This document shows, in pieces, positions 24,101 through 36,203 of a DNA stretch of 64,000 bases. Under the pieces are notes generated by a model. The model was given only the letters and a program-made list of their open reading frames with translations. It was not told the origin of the DNA and made no database searches. Source of the stretch: Datnioides undecimradiatus (Eukaryota > Chordata > Actinopteri > Lobotiformes > Datnioididae). The DNA lies in contig WARS01000007.1 in assembly GCA_008933995.1 (NCBI GenBank), positions 6,258,923-6,322,922 of the forward strand. The letters run 5' to 3'. The translations under genes were made by a program, and so were the position numbers. Within the stretch, counting starts at the first letter, position 1. Each line of letters opens with the position of its first letter.

Positions 24101-26250
24101 GCATTATTGATCATTTATTGATAAGCAACAAAGGAAATTCCTTGTAAAAGTCACACGGTGGACGTGTGTGCAGACACACGTGCAGTGTTTCTTTAAGGAG
24201 CACTGACTGACAGAGCTCATTGATATCGTCCCACATCAAACCAGAGCCACATTAAAATGACGATATGTAAAATCACTTCTCTCAGAGTGACAGAGGCTTG
24301 AAAGCCTCCTCAACAATCAGTGCAGATTAAATCAGTCCAAACAAATATTTGCTCAAGTGGCTGTTAATTGTCCTGCCTGCTGCTTGGTATTGTGCCAAAA
24401 CCTGGCAGGAGATGAGGACATTGTACAACTTTTGTTCTTGAGAAACAGCCTGACTAACAGAATATCACAAATCCTGTCATATGAACTGTAAAAGCAGCTG
24501 AAGGAGAACGCTCTACTCCTCGTGTACCCTTGCTCCCCTCAGTGCCTCGACCAGGAGATATTTTAAAATTTATGTTCAGGAGCCATGTCGTTACCTTCAG
24601 GCATTTGAGCAGCGAGAGCAGCAGAGGGTATCGGGCAATCTTGTGGATCCAGGACGGCTGCTTGCGGATGACATGGCCGAGCAGAGTGAGGGTGGGCAGC
24701 CGACAGGCCTGTTTGGTCATACACTCGTTCATCTTGTCCAGAAGGTGCTGTGAGGGAGGGAGGAAGCGACAGCGGGGTTAGCTCTGTATTTAACACAGTC
24801 AGGTAGAAGGAGATTTTTAAGTAATTCAAAGTAAAGGATGTTTTTTTTTTGGAACTGTGTTTTTCCTATCTGTATATAGATGTAAAGGTCATATTCATTA
24901 CACCAAAAAGCACCAAAGAGCAACACAATTAAGGACTATTTCTATTTTCTTACAGAATCAAAGTTTCCTGTTAGAGTTTTGCATGATTATTGTAGGTACA
25001 GCTCAACTTTGCTGGCAGTAGCGAGCCAAAGATAGCAACTGATATAATCTACCAAGTTTGTGAACTGACCATGTGCATCCTGCGACAATGCGTAATCATT
25101 CCTATGTGAAACAGGGCTGAGGCACAGTCGCTTCTGGTTAGAAACTGAGCTGCCAACATCACTACAGGCAGAGTTTAATGTGATGGAAGTTTGCGAGGCT
25201 CTCCGACACGGAGCCGGCTTGAGAAAGGGGATGAGATCGAGCTCTTATTCAGGGAACATTGTTTTATTCCATTTTTTTTTTGTTGTTTTAAAACTGCATG
25301 GCGAAATACAAGCAGTAGATTAGATTAGATTTCCTTTATTAGTCCCACAGCGAGGAAATTTCAGAGCGGAAGGAATGACGTTGATGTCTTTAAAAAAGGT
25401 CATTCAGCAAACTCATTGGCAGATCTCGATGGCCAAAAGCACTGAGTCAAAGAAGATGGAGCGGTACCGTTAACTGTCTCGTGACTGTCTGCAAACTCAG
25501 GTCAGTGATGTCAATGAAAGCGCATCGTGCAACTCAAATCTCTCTAATAAGGCTCTACATTCATTCAAAGGTCAGCGCGTCAAGAGGGCTTGTTATTGGT
25601 CAGTGGCGTAAATTTGCATGTGAAAGATGAACTCTGCGTGAAACATTAATCTTGCCTCAATCAGTGGATTCTGTACTTGCAATAGAAACAGATGTCCTGC
25701 TAAAACAATGCCATTTTAAACTGGGCGTGGCCGAGCATGACCAGGGGAGATTATTACCTTATCATGTGGCTCCCTGACTGAGGACAGGATATGCATGGCC
25801 TGGGCCGAGTTTGTTTCCAAAAAGTAGTCCACCAGCCCGTTCAGCAGCATGGACCCTCGCTCTTCAAGGGAAAGAGGAAGGAGAATTTCAATAAGTTCAA
25901 AAGCTTTTAAAAGACGTTCCAAGAAGGAGGAGCACTGAACAAGGAAACTAACAAAAGTGAAGATATGTGAACTGACCATTCAAATAGATAAGCACAGAGA
26001 AGCACAGGACATCAATAAAGCAATCTGGAGTGATGTTGACACACTGGTTAAACATATCAGCAAAGTTATAACTTCTCAAAGCTCCATAGAAAGCTGATCA
26101 CAGACAGATAAACCATGAGGACAGTAAACGAGCCGCCGTACCAGTGCTGAGCTGCTCATTGATGAGGCCTCTGATCTCTTCAAGCTGGTGGAGGTCGGAG
26201 GTCTCCAGGAGTGGGAGGAGGTCCCCCACGTTGGGCTGCTCCCTAGCCAT
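9129..26250 (-). CDS. tsc1: Hamartin, TSC complex subunit 1 (21 coding exons, complete)
   Basis: With TSC2 and TBC1D7, hamartin forms the lysosome-associated complex that inactivates Rheb and so restrains mTORC1. Coding exons in transcription order: 26250-26142, 25861-25758, 24747-24595, 23668-23524, 23185-23031, 22946-22873, 22775-22597, 21481-21363, 20156-19991, 19904-19783, 19578-19485, 19306-19199, 18321-17679, 16270-16227, 14597-14431, 13913-13731, 13554-13444, 12068-11946, 11264-11077, 10968-10795, 9816-9129. They sum to 3849 nt in one unbroken frame, 1282 residues (human 1164). Residues 1-225 match the N-terminal helical domain, including the hydrophobic [19 protein letters not shown] (residues 127-145). 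Residues about 739-1000 are the coiled coil that binds TSC2. The last exon carries [20 protein letters not shown] (about residue 1145) and ends [11 protein letters not shown] as in human. The extra length lies mainly in Ser/Pro-rich low-complexity parts. The intron after 14431 has a GC donor. Teleosts carry tsc1a and tsc1b; which one this is was not resolved. Confidence 0.97.
11900..11943. repeat. (CA)n tract immediately after a tsc1 donor site
   Basis: In tsc1 orientation this is an imperfect TG-rich tract starting a few bases past the GTATGG donor of the exon at 12068-11946. It occupies the first 40 or so bases of that intron. Confidence 0.85.
12509..12720 (+). repeat. Copy A of a ~200-bp intronic repeat unit
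   Basis: It shares with 20880-21085 the ordered blocks CTCAGACA-ACCCCGGG, GCAGAAAAACACCCAGACCC, GAGAGGTGGC and TGACCCGACTG, in the same orientation and similar spacing. Both lie in tsc1 introns. I recognise no known family and see no tRNA promoter boxes or reverse transcriptase. Confidence 0.75.
13919..13954. repeat. (CA)n abutting a tsc1 splice acceptor
   Basis: In tsc1 sense this is a TG then CGTG run that ends only five bases before the acceptor AG of the exon 13913-13731, taking the place of a normal pyrimidine tract. Compare the TG tract at CFTR exon 9 in human, where its length affects splicing. Confidence 0.9.
14429..14430 (-). other. tsc1: Non-canonical GC splice donor of tsc1
   Basis: The exon 14597-14431 ends in ATG and is followed by GCAAGT rather than GTAAGT. 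Joining here to the exon beginning AAGGACCAG at 13913 keeps the frame and reproduces the vertebrate sequence around human AAMKDQL. The only nearby GT, at plus positions 14425-14426, would shift the frame. GC-AG introns are a known minor class and the GCAAGT hexamer fits it. Confidence 0.8.
16560..16925 (+). repeat. Teleost interspersed repeat with inverted ends
   Basis: The left part contains GTTAGCTTAGCTTAGCAT (about 16620). The right part contains its near reverse complement, GATGCTAAGCTAAC (about 16910), so the unit can fold as a long hairpin like a MITE. Between them are blocks I remember from a very common perciform repeat (GGTAACAAAGTCC, TTGCCAGGCAACCAGAGGAGA, GCAATTTCCCCCTGCTTCCA). It lies in the tsc1 intron upstream of the exon at 16270-16227. 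No coding capacity is visible. Confidence 0.6.
18541..18660. repeat. Teleost interspersed repeat fragment
   Basis: It contains TTTTGGCAGATGCTTTTATC followed by CAAAGTGGTTCACAGAACTA, then ACAAGTGGCTTGAGTGGGAT. I recognise this order from an abundant short teleost repeat but cannot name the family. It lies in a tsc1 intron. Confidence 0.55.
20880..21085 (+). repeat. Copy B of a ~200-bp intronic repeat unit
   Basis: Partner of 12509-12720, about 8.4 kb away inside another tsc1 intron. The shared blocks keep their order; differences are scattered substitutions and small indels, so the copies are not recent. Confidence 0.75.
25315..25364 (-). repeat. Retroposon 3'-tail-like fragment
   Basis: GATTAGATT units lead into TTTCCTTTATTAGTCCCACA and a GGAAATTTC block. 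On the minus strand this reads as GGGACTAATAAAGG, the wording found at the 3' end of many teleost retroposon copies. A plus-strand relative is at 34698-34753. Confidence 0.5.
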
Positions 26251-26263
26251 GGTGGTGGCAGTG
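26142..26263 (-). other. tsc1: tsc1 first coding exon with start codon
   Basis: The acceptor CCACCCCCAG ends at 26264, leaving 13 nt of leader before the ATG at 26250-26248. The start context is strong: CACCATGG. The peptide opens [16 protein letters not shown], aligning with human MAQQANVGELLAMLD, which fixes this start. Confidence 0.93.
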
Positions 26264-28070
26264 CTGGGGGTGGAGGCAGCGTTCTCTCACACGGTGTCCT
26301 TCCCTGCCTGCCTGGAGGACTCCTGGGGGCCACCCACCAATACAGTCTCCAGGCACCTCTACATTGCACCAAGACCAATTCATAAACATTTCCCAGAATT
26401 AGAACTCTGATCTAGGATTACTGGTCACATGACAATATCAGCCCAGTACTAGGAAGCAGGTTTTCTGCTCAGGGTATTTCTTCAAAAAGAAAAAAATGTA
26501 AATGCTGTCCTTATTCATCAAACGTTCTTACGCATAAAAAACAACTTTACATAATGAAATCAACATTTTCTAGCGATGTCCATGAGAAGTCATAAATGAG
26601 GAATGTGGCTTAAGTTCCCATAAGGTCATACCACTGGAAAACTATGTGTAATATCACACAATGTTCCTTTTCTTCAGCAGCTTATGGTTGTAATTCACAT
26701 AAAAACAACAATTTTGCTTTTAAGACTCGCATGTTTTAGTGCCACTGAATTCTGTACAACAATTCCAAATAGGCCTCAGTCTTTGTCCAATTTTATTTCC
26801 AACGAGAAAATAGCCCAACACCAAACTGCTCTAGTAGAGGAGCTCACTGGCCAACAGATAAGACTTTGAATGGTTTTGGTATCAACCAACTGTGACTCTC
26901 TGACACAGCTAGGTGCTCAGCGGGTCGTGTTCAGTGGATCTTTACAGCTTTTTCACTTAAACACTGAACCATGAGCACAAACTCAGTATAAACCTTCTGA
27001 AGTTAGAGCCAATGGATCTCCAAACTTGGGCACTAACCTGTTGGTTCAGACTGGAAATTGGCAAGAACTGCACAATATGATATGAATCACCAAAGATGGT
27101 CACAATACGATTTTATGATTTAATACCTAATTTGCAGCTAAAAATTGTGCTTGGTCTAACAGGTACTGAGTCAAAACGATGTAATGCAAAGTGTTCATCC
27201 CTTTTTTGAACTGAAACTGAAATGCAGATGCCACAACATGGTATAAAATGTAAAGTGACACTTAAATTAATATTTAACGTAAGGACATGAGGGAAAATGA
27301 TACAGTATAATTGCAAAAAATATTGCCATCCTCAGCTGTATCAGCTGTTTTGCACAGCCCTGACAAACAACCTCTTTCACACTGTCATTTGATACCAATA
27401 TTCATAGAAGCTGACTGAGAAACAATACATGACTTTAAAATACCACAAATGCCACACCTTCCAGCTTTGTGCTGGCTATAATGGGGTTAACTTGCGCAAG
27501 AAGCAAAGATCGCTGGTGACTGAACATCTCAAGCTCGCTGAATATTACTCCTAAATGATTAATCAGACTGATCAAGTTAGTGACTACACGGTGAACATAA
27601 TGAAGCATTTACAGAGGTATTTCCCTCAGGAGGTCGTGTAGAGCAAAACACAGCAAGGACTGAATGCTAATGTCACTCTGTGTCTGCTGGCTGAGTAAAT
27701 AAGCAGCTGTTTGCTAACACACTGGCCTTGTTAACTTTATGAGGTGATAATATGTCAGCGGTGGTTTGCAACTGGTTGTGCCGGCCAAAAAAACAAACTT
27801 TATTTAGATTTAAGGTACGACTGGTAAAACATCAACAGACTGAAGGCTTCTTCACTGAAGTGCAGGAGACAAAATACACAACCTGTCAGTCCTGTCCCAG
27901 TCTTTTACTCATTTACCGCTGTGGTAACATACCAAGATATGTGGCAATGGTAGGAGGTAAACGAACTGTACTAGTCATCTGACTGCTCAAAGTCCTTTCA
28001 CACTACATGTTAGCATTCACCCATTCACGCCACCGTGAATGCAGTAGCGCATCAGAACGGAAACTAACAC

Positions 28071-28104
<34 letters not shown>

Positions 28105-31100
28105 CGCAGCATCATCATCATCTTGCCCAAGGACACTTCGGCATGGCTTAAAGTCGGGGATCGAACCGCCAACCCTCTGATTGGTAGACGACTCGCTCTA
28201 TCACTGAGCCACAGCTGCCGTCAATGCACCAACAAAAGGCAGTGAAGAAGAAGCTTGCATGGGAGTGACTATTCAAATACACAGTGTGGGTTGCAAATTA
28301 CTATAAAATGCTTTTTGAAAGCAATGCAGTCAGCATTCTTCTTAGACCTCAAAGACACAAGCAGTAAGTTTCAAGCCTGAAGTAAAGATAACTCTTGCAT
28401 GACAGCTGAGCAAACTCTCTCTGGTGATGAAGACCAGTGATAAAAACTCCTCAAAAAATCCCAGCAAGTAGCCTTTGAGTCCAGATTACTTTGCCAAGTG
28501 ACCGTGTTACTTTAAGCCATGGTTTGTGATGTCATCAACGTGCTACGGTGAGGTTCATGCTTAATGAGGGCAGGCCTTTTTCTCACAGCAGATAACACTG
28601 TTTCTAACAACATTACCGGAGACTCTGTTGTATTCAAAAGACATGATATCAAGACAGCGTGGATAACACCGGGGCCCTGAAACTGAAGCACTGTGCTTAA
28701 CTAGCTGGGGATCTACCTGTCATACCTGACCCAGACCACAGGATAAATAATGTCACTTATTTACCAAATTACTCCCCGTGTTAAGTTCACATCAGTTGAA
28801 AATATTACGAATATCACTTTATATAATGCGGTACAAATCATGAAAAGTGATGATTTGGAACAAATTAAGCAAATAAATAAGGTGGAAAATTACCAAAACA
28901 TAATTAATCTTATCTGACTGTCAATGACAGCCAATTTCAATCGTCCATGTTTGCATCACAGCCTGGGATGATGACTTTGATAGATGCTATATTAAGATCT
29001 ATATTTAACATTTATTATACCGCAGAACAAATATGTTTATGACAAGCACACAATCCGATCTAATGTGTTTACCATCACAGCTTAATGGTCTATTTATGTT
29101 GTCGCTGTTACATTTAGGTTAGACACTGAGTTAGTTATTCAAGGTAAAGGAAGCCAGGGGGGCCTTTGCAAATCTCCATCTGAAAAACAGGCATAAATAA
29201 TCCTGACAGGCAGGTCATTATCGTCGGGGTGTCTGCACCCAGCAGCTTACTCCCTAACACAAGTAATGAATCAGCACTGGAGATCTCATCAGCTCTTATG
29301 ATCTCCTTTCAACGCTTAGGACACAACACTCAACGCGCGAGAAGATGATTAGAATCCTAATGTGGCTGAAATTGGTTGGGCTTTTTTTTTTTTTATAGGT
29401 TTCAGTGCAGAATATTGAATATTTCAACACTGAGTCACATGCAACCAAAACCAGACAGCACAAGCTAATTTGCAGAGAAAAAAAAAAATCAATGACTTGC
29501 GTGCCTTACTTCCACTTAAGTCATACGTCAGATAAGAACACTGCTCTCTGAGAAGAAACATGACTGGATGAATCTCCCCGGGCCTCTTTCCTTCATGCCA
29601 AATCAAAACAAGATGATGATGAATGCTCCAATGTGCTCCTGTTCGTTGATTCACAGATGAAGTCGCGCACGGCGCAATTGTCTCCCCCGTTATCAATTGA
29701 CCGTCATGGGCTTGTGAGTTGTGGTGTGGAAAGCGGATTCAGAAGTGGCTGTTTTTCACTGTCCGAGAGAGTGTCTTGCAGGGACAGGTCAGTGGCACAA
29801 ACACGAACCACCCTCAGTGTGATCTCAGGCAGCTTGGGAACGCTCAGGAGGACACAAAGGACCTTTATGCAGCGCGAGAGCTTCCATGTACACACTGGAA
29901 ATTACATTTGGCTGCATGGGCACTGTTGCCAACAGCCTCCTTTCCCCCTGTGCGAATATTTTAAAACAGTGTCAGAAAAGAGACAAACAGCCTGCTCGGT
30001 CAGTTCAAAAGACTGGTTTTCACCAGCTCAGTCATCCTGATCAGTTAGCAGGTACGGGCCTGTTGCAGGAGTATTAATAGGTTTACTGGACTAAACGGGG
30101 ATTTAACAAGAATGGGTTGGTCTACAAAATGTCCAAAGCACTGATCTCAAACAGAGGAAAGTAGCAAATCCTTACATCTGACAGGCTGAAGCCTGAGAAT
30201 GTTCTGAGTTTTAAATTAAACAGTTTTGTCACTTACAACAACGGCTTTTCTATCAATTAAACATTGACTTGATTGAATAATAAATTAATCTACTTTCAGT
30301 TACTTGAGTTTAAGTGATATGAGGGTCATGAGTCAGCATGTGTGTTTTGGGCACTAAAGAAACTGGATAATGTGACACAGGAAAATAATGTTATTAATTC
30401 AGACACAACTGCCAAACTTTAACTTTCCATAAATCAGCAGTTTTACATAAACGTAACACAAAAACTCATATATATGAATAATAGAGGCAATATTACTTAA
30501 ACAAGATTTTAATCTACTCTAATCTTTCTTAATAGATGCTCAGTTGCCTGCTTGAAGAATGCTGTTCAGTACATGACCTCACCTCCTGTTAAACTCCGTT
30601 TATAAAGACTAGAATGTAAAGTTTTTGTTCAGTCCTTTTGGAGGCTGCAGTTTGCAATGCTCTTGAATTGTACTGGGTCACAATAATGAGAGCTACATCT
30701 AGTATTTAGCCTATCATGGATAGTCCATCACAATAGAACCAGAAACTGCGGCCTCTAAAATGAACATAAATTTATTTCAAGACTCTTGTATTAGTACACG
30801 AGTTTAAGCTCAGTGTACCTAGTGACCTGGTAACTAAGTGTATATCTAAAGCACTGTGTAAGAGAAACACAACATAAAATTACATATGGATTACAGAATT
30901 TAAATGAACTAAATAAAATAATTTAAGTTTATATTGTTTGGGTTAGGTTTATTTAAATATGTATGTTTATACTGAGGATCTGTTGACTTGGATATTTAGC
31001 TACTTTGTTGGGACTTAACATGTAGGCTAATTATATTTATATGCAGCCAGTGTTGTTTGTTGGTGGTGCATTTACTTACCAGTATGTTTTTGATAAATAT

Positions 31101-32398
31101 GTCTATACCGTGTAATGAGGGATTGTGGAATTGGCCTGACCAGAGACCAAAACCAATCACTCATTCATTCATTTCTATCTTCCAGCTGCACTACTGAAGA
31201 AAAACTGCATCACTGGGCTGTGCATACGCAAAATGATTCATATCACGGTAAACAGATGAGGGTCTCCTCTAATATTTATCTCATTAGAATCACATAACAA
31301 TCACACTGGAACAGTAATAAAACAACATTTCATATTTAGGGTATTTTTAGGCTTATTTCACCATCTTTGAATCCAATTTAATAAGCTGAGATGTCCAGGA
31401 AATATAGCTGAATAAACTGGCTTGGTTTCTGGTCAGACAGAATCATCATCCTGATGAACTGGACTCATGGCCTCAGTAGTTCTAAAATCCTGGCTACAGC
31501 CCTGCTGCTCAGATGGTTTGGTTGTTCTTTTTTTCTAATAAAATAGGTAAAGTTGTCGCAAGCGGACGCTGCACATCGCTAAAGTGATTCCACCACAATG
31601 GGACAGAGGGGTCAAGCAGGTCAAGCTGTGAAACTAGTGACCCATTTTGTCTCCATGGTGACAGGAGAGCCTTAGTGGTGACAAGTGTATGAACACATGC
31701 AGGATATTAATGATTCACATCATAGTAGGAAACAAACAGATGATTCCTAGTTTAACTCTAGTGGAGAGACAAAAATATGAAATATGATGCAGAAAGCTGT
31801 GGACGACATTCTGCTGAGATGCATAATAAGGAATCAAATACGCAAATAATGAATGACAAAGGCCATGGTGATAATGTATTATACTGACATGCATGGTATG
31901 ACATGCATAGTGTGTCAGTATAACAGCAATACAGAGCCGGACAGACTGAGAACGGAGGTTGAAAAGCAGCAGAGCAGCTGCTGTATGTGAACTGACCACT
32001 GCCTGCTGCCTGTCGTAAACAACTCGCAGAGAACAATGGGCAGGGTTGGGTTTACTTTATCCGATTATAAAAATATGCAGGCATCTTTTCTCGTGCAAAT
32101 GTATAACCTCTTCAGACCCCACAGGAAACACAGATGAATTGATGAGAAAGTGTTAAAAGCATCAACGTCTACTAAATCCATCACCGGGTCTTTCCAAAAA
32201 CAAGTCAGTCCCATCGCCGAGAGCTAACGTTAGCTGAGAGCAGCGACCCACACTCGGTCGGGCATACATCTTGCCTGTCAGCCGTGTTCATTCAGCGGAG
32301 AAGCAAGCCGAACAGCTCGGGTTTAGTAAAACAAGTCATATGCGTTGAAAATCGCTGTAAGAAAAACACGTAAGATATAAATAATCGGACCTGTTTAC
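26264..32398 (-). other. tsc1: tsc1 intron 1 (about 6.1 kb)
   Basis: It lies between the non-coding first exon and the start-codon exon. It holds a tRNA-derived SINE at 28003-28220 and otherwise only AT-rich unique-looking DNA. Short open frames here, such as those around 29633-30040, have no splice support or recognisable product. A further alternative leader exon cannot be excluded. Confidence 0.6.
28003..28220 (-). mobile_element. tRNA-derived SINE with internal (TG)n
   Basis: Read on the minus strand, the element begins GGCAGCTGTGGCTCAGTGAT with a tRNA A-box-like TGGCTCAGTGATAGAG and a B-box-like GGTTCGATCC. There follow a body containing AAGTGTCCTTGGGCAAGATG, a (TG)n tract (28074-28101) and a tail with GTGAATGGGTGAATGCTAAC. 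This is a common teleost SINE pattern; the family name is not assigned. The head is tRNA-like but lacks a foldable acceptor stem, so it is not a tRNA gene. Confidence 0.8.
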
Positions 32399-32520
32399 CT
32401 GTTAGAGTAGCTGCACTCCACAGGGCGCCGCCATCTTGAACACCTCACAGCCCATCCCACCGCAGTCAACCTCCGCTGTCGGGCTGCATGCAAACTAATC
32501 CCACAAGTTAGCGCCCCGCA
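32399..32520 (-). promoter_or_regulatory. tsc1: tsc1 non-coding first exon and core promoter
   Basis: The donor AACAG|GTAAAC ends the exon at 32399. The right-hand edge is not visible in the sequence; I estimate the transcription start at about 32450-32520. The surrounding 200 bases hold several CpGs and no TATA box, fitting a housekeeping promoter. The exon has no ATG in a long frame other than the one inside the YY1-type motif, so translation is taken to begin in the next exon. Confidence 0.65.
32427..32438 (-). promoter_or_regulatory. tsc1: YY1-type motif in tsc1 leader
   Basis: On the minus strand it reads CAAGATGGCGGC, the full consensus for YY1 in its transcript-sense orientation just downstream of a TATA-less start site. 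Such sites are known to position transcription starts in housekeeping and growth-control genes. Use here is inferred. Confidence 0.6.
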
Positions 32521-34720
32521 AGTCACATCCGCAACTTTCACAATCTCTTCAGCCGAACAACATTAAAAGCGAGTTGGTTAAATCAAACCTATTAAGTCAG
32601 ACGTGGTATTTTAATGCGTAGCCCCAAAAACTCTTGGCACTTTCGCAAAGCTAAGATTGTTTTTCTCATCTCCCTATTGGTGGAAGGATGAAGCGTGTGT
32701 AATGCGGTTTCGCGTGACCCACATGTGAAGAGCGCACGCGCAAATTAGAAATATATTTTTTTTACCAGGCAGTGGCGATGTTGGTATGGAAGCCAATTTC
32801 CGCCAGAAAAAAGACATACTAATAAAAAGAGATGAAAAGTTAGCATTGGCAAACGACAATGAATAGTAGGGAATACCAAAAAGGGTGGATTGCAAATATT
32901 ACACAGCCTATTTATTAAAGTTCGAATAAATGAAAACTAAGTTAAAAAAAAAACTTATTTCAGTTTTATTTATTAAAATTTATGAGGTAGTAAATAATGC
33001 CTACAATCTCCTGAAAAAATAATTGTGTTCTCATTGCCCCAGATTAAGCCTTTAAATCTAATACAGTGGTCCATAACAGACATACCAAACCATACCAATA
33101 GCTCTATAGAGTTTCTTTTGCAGAATTACAAATTATTTTTTTGTCCACATCAATTTTGTGAAGTATCAGCCTGCTCTGCACCTGATTGGTTAATGTTCAT
33201 TGCTAGATTGGGATTACGGTTGAACTGTTGTTGTGATATGTAGGGTTAGAAGGATGTCACCGCCATTAGACACAGGATAGGGCCGAGTCTTTGGGAAACA
33301 CGGGTGGAAAAAAAATTTAGGGCAGATGGTGAGTGGAAGGGTTTTCAGTTGATTAAAATGGAAAATTTTGTTCACAATTTTGTTGAAAAAAGTACACGTA
33401 ATATTATAATGCTTTCATTTTGACCACAGATATTTTCATTTTTGCCATTACTAACATCTCGTCTATTGTGGGGGGTTTTTTCCTGGCATTAATGGGCTTC
33501 CATACCCACATTACATACTTGTGTATTGAACAGGTGTCAATGTCACATTCTGGATAGATGTATCATATGATACAATGTTGCATCGTTGGCCTTGACAAAA
33601 TAGTTCTATGAAAACTATTCTGATTAAGCTGAATTGGAAGTATGGAATTGTGGGACAAATAGTTTAATAGTTTAGTTTTACTTCTGCTAACAAGATGACC
33701 TTGAAACAACAGTGTGTGAGTGATAAGACTTACATTGCCGAAAGTTAACTGGGGAAGTAGTGTCAGCTGTTAAACTTGGGTCTCTTGGGTGATGTGGCAC
33801 AGCAGAGTTCTATGAGATTATACATGACTGAACTTATTTTTTACTGCATAAGTGCCAGTAAAATGAACTACTGCTTTGCGCTTAAAACAGAAATGAATTG
33901 TATCATGACATATAGGGAGCATGCAGTTGAATGAGTGTAACTATAGAATATATATGGTAGAGTTGGTTCCCATTCTAACTGGAAGCCAACTTGTTAAAAT
34001 GCCAGTTCATTAACAGGTTTGGAACTTTCTGTCTGTATACATAAAATTAGTTATTGCTAATCTTCATAGGTAACTATAGGATAAGGTTGTTTGAGCATGC
34101 ATGCTGGTTTACAGCAACATTTGCCACTGAAAAACAGATAACAGTGTCAAGGAACAAGAACAAATTGAATCACACACGCACGGGACAACAAACAAACAGG
34201 CAGCAGCAGGGTTATTGGTGAAGTTTCAGAGACCCTCATGACTTTAAACAACCTCATATCAGACATCTTGAACTCCATTTAAGCACACTTTGTACAGAGT
34301 GTCATGGCTAGTGGGCTGTGTGTATGTTTATTCATCCCTGTTTGAGGCCTGTAGCTCCAGGCCTGTGGGAGTAGCATGCTCTACCTCTGGGCAGTGAAAT
34401 GAATCACAGCAGTAGTTTTGGATCTTTGCACACACAGATAAGTAATATAAATGCTGCAGTTTATTTTATGCCTCCTTTGTAACAACCTTTGTGATTTAAA
34501 TGATAAAACTCAATATTATTAGATTAATTTTATTGTATCATGATATTATATGCAATTTATTATGAATGATTGTGTTTTAACATCCAGCAGATAACAATAG
34601 TGAAATAAGCAGCTATAATTGATACTCTTATTTCACTACATTGTTTCTCATGTTGATACATGCTGTTTGCAAAATTTATGATGCTACTGGATACCTGAAT
34701 TTCCTTCCGGATTAATAAAG

Positions 34721-34753
<33 letters not shown>

Positions 34754-35569
34754 GAATCTAACGCCTGTAAAAATAAGTGTGCGGTGCGTAAGTGTGTAGG
34801 TGATATACACACAGTTCCCACGAGATGTCGCACTTGCCCTTCTTCCCTCATATACATCCTCTAATCTTCCGAAATTTGTTTAAACTCAATGTTTCTGTGT
34901 TTTTTTAACATGGTTTTACAAACGGACATAATTTTCTAAAAAGCATTAATCCAACATTTCCCCCACTGCCTTCGTTGTCATTTTGACATCCTGCACATGT
35001 GTGACACTGAAGCATCCCGTGAAGAAATCTGTCACGTCTAAATATGGTTATGCTTTAATAAACAGGCTATAGGCAGAGTCAACAGTGACAATCCCTCAGA
35101 CTGGTTTGGTGTGTGTTTTGGTGTGTGATATTCAGGTGCTACAGTCTCATAAGATCTTGTGCCCATCCAAATATTGCACACACCACACTCGTACACACAT
35201 CATTAGTCAATCCTGTAAATCAAACAATGGCAGGTGGAAATGTATGGTCGGATTTTTTTTTTTTCTCTAAATCCTTTCTTATCTTTGCTTTCTGGGCTTT
35301 TCTAAAATTAAAAATGATTTTTATCAGTTTTTAAAATTGTCTTTCTTCGATTACAGATTGTTGAGTGTAAGTCTAATACTGTTCGTTTTGAGCTACTGAA
35401 AAGTATGAACCGCGCTCTGCTTGAAAAGTACATTTCTTAAGTTGAATTTCAGCCTTTAACCATAACATTTCGCCTTTTCCCTGGGTGTTTTGTATTTAAC
35501 TGTTCCAGGCACAGCGAAGGCCCTGTGTTTCTCTAAGCAAATTTCCACCTGCAGCGTGGCCTTTTCATT
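32521..35569. other. Head-to-head intergenic region between tsc1 and gfi1b
   Basis: No exon is supported. The sequence is AT-rich. Apart from the retroposon tail and TCTA repeat near 34700, I see only short unsupported open frames. It must hold the upstream regulatory DNA of both divergent genes. Confidence 0.5.
34698..34753 (+). repeat. Retroposon tail with (TCTA)n
   Basis: GAATTTCCTTCCGGATTAAT then AAAGTA is followed by about nine TATC units. This matches the usual 3' tail and target-site microsatellite of teleost non-LTR retroposon copies. The body upstream is not recognisable, so only a 5'-truncated stub remains. Confidence 0.6.
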
Positions 35570-35782
35570 GGTTGAAACCACAGTCAGATTCCTCCTGCGA
35601 AATTATCTGATTGAAAATCAGGGAGGGGAGAAAAAGAAAGAGCAACAAGTGTAATGGTTTTACGCTGCTTTGCTTTCGTGACTTTTAGGAAAGGATTTTT
35701 GCGACGCCAATTCACATCAGGACAAGGGAATTATCGTTGTTTCTGCAAGTTTAAAGCGGACGGCAACCTTCGTTAGTTAACT
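35570..35782 (+). promoter_or_regulatory. gfi1b: gfi1b promoter and non-coding first exon
   Basis: A leader exon ends at 35782 with donor GTGAGT. Upstream there are an inverted CCAAT box (CATTGG at about 35570), a GATA-type site (TTATCTG at 35603-35609, which is CAGATAA on the other strand) and, directly after it, an AATC core (GAAAATCAGG), the kind recognised by GFI1 and GFI1B. In mammals GFI1B is driven by GATA factors and represses itself. The paired motifs fit that scheme, but use is inferred. The exact transcription start is not visible. Confidence 0.5.
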
Positions 35783-36203
35783 GTGAGTACCTGCTGACTG
35801 TAAAATAAAGTCTAAACCCCGCTAGAGTTCAACTTTTTTGCTGTCTACAAGTGATAAACTGTGAAAACGTGTAAAATGTGCTAATTAAAAGTTTTTGGCC
35901 AAAAGTGGACCTGTTGGCCAATTAGAAGCGAAAATCGATTCCTATAACTCAATTAACGCTGGAGTTTAGTTCACGTGTATAATTATAAGAAAATTATAAT
36001 AAGTAAAATTACAGTTAAATGACTGTGCGTAAAACTAAACACTGAAATTGTCTAAATTAAAAACAAAAATAGATTTAAACGTCTGTGGTGTCTGTTTGAT
36101 ATGTTTTCTTACCTCCTTATTTTACTGACATCCATGTTTTAGTCCAATTTACTTGTCGAGCGTTGTTATGTCACTAACGATTATTTTTGGGTGCAGGATC
36201 AAC

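Noticed and set aside
26076-26378. 100-codon minus-strand frame over the tsc1 start exon
   Set aside because: It is a shifted frame; the correct frame at 26250 gives the conserved hamartin N-terminus.
28140-28220. Possible tRNA gene (A- and B-box-like motifs)
   Set aside because: No acceptor stem can be formed and the tRNA-like part continues into a SINE body and tail.
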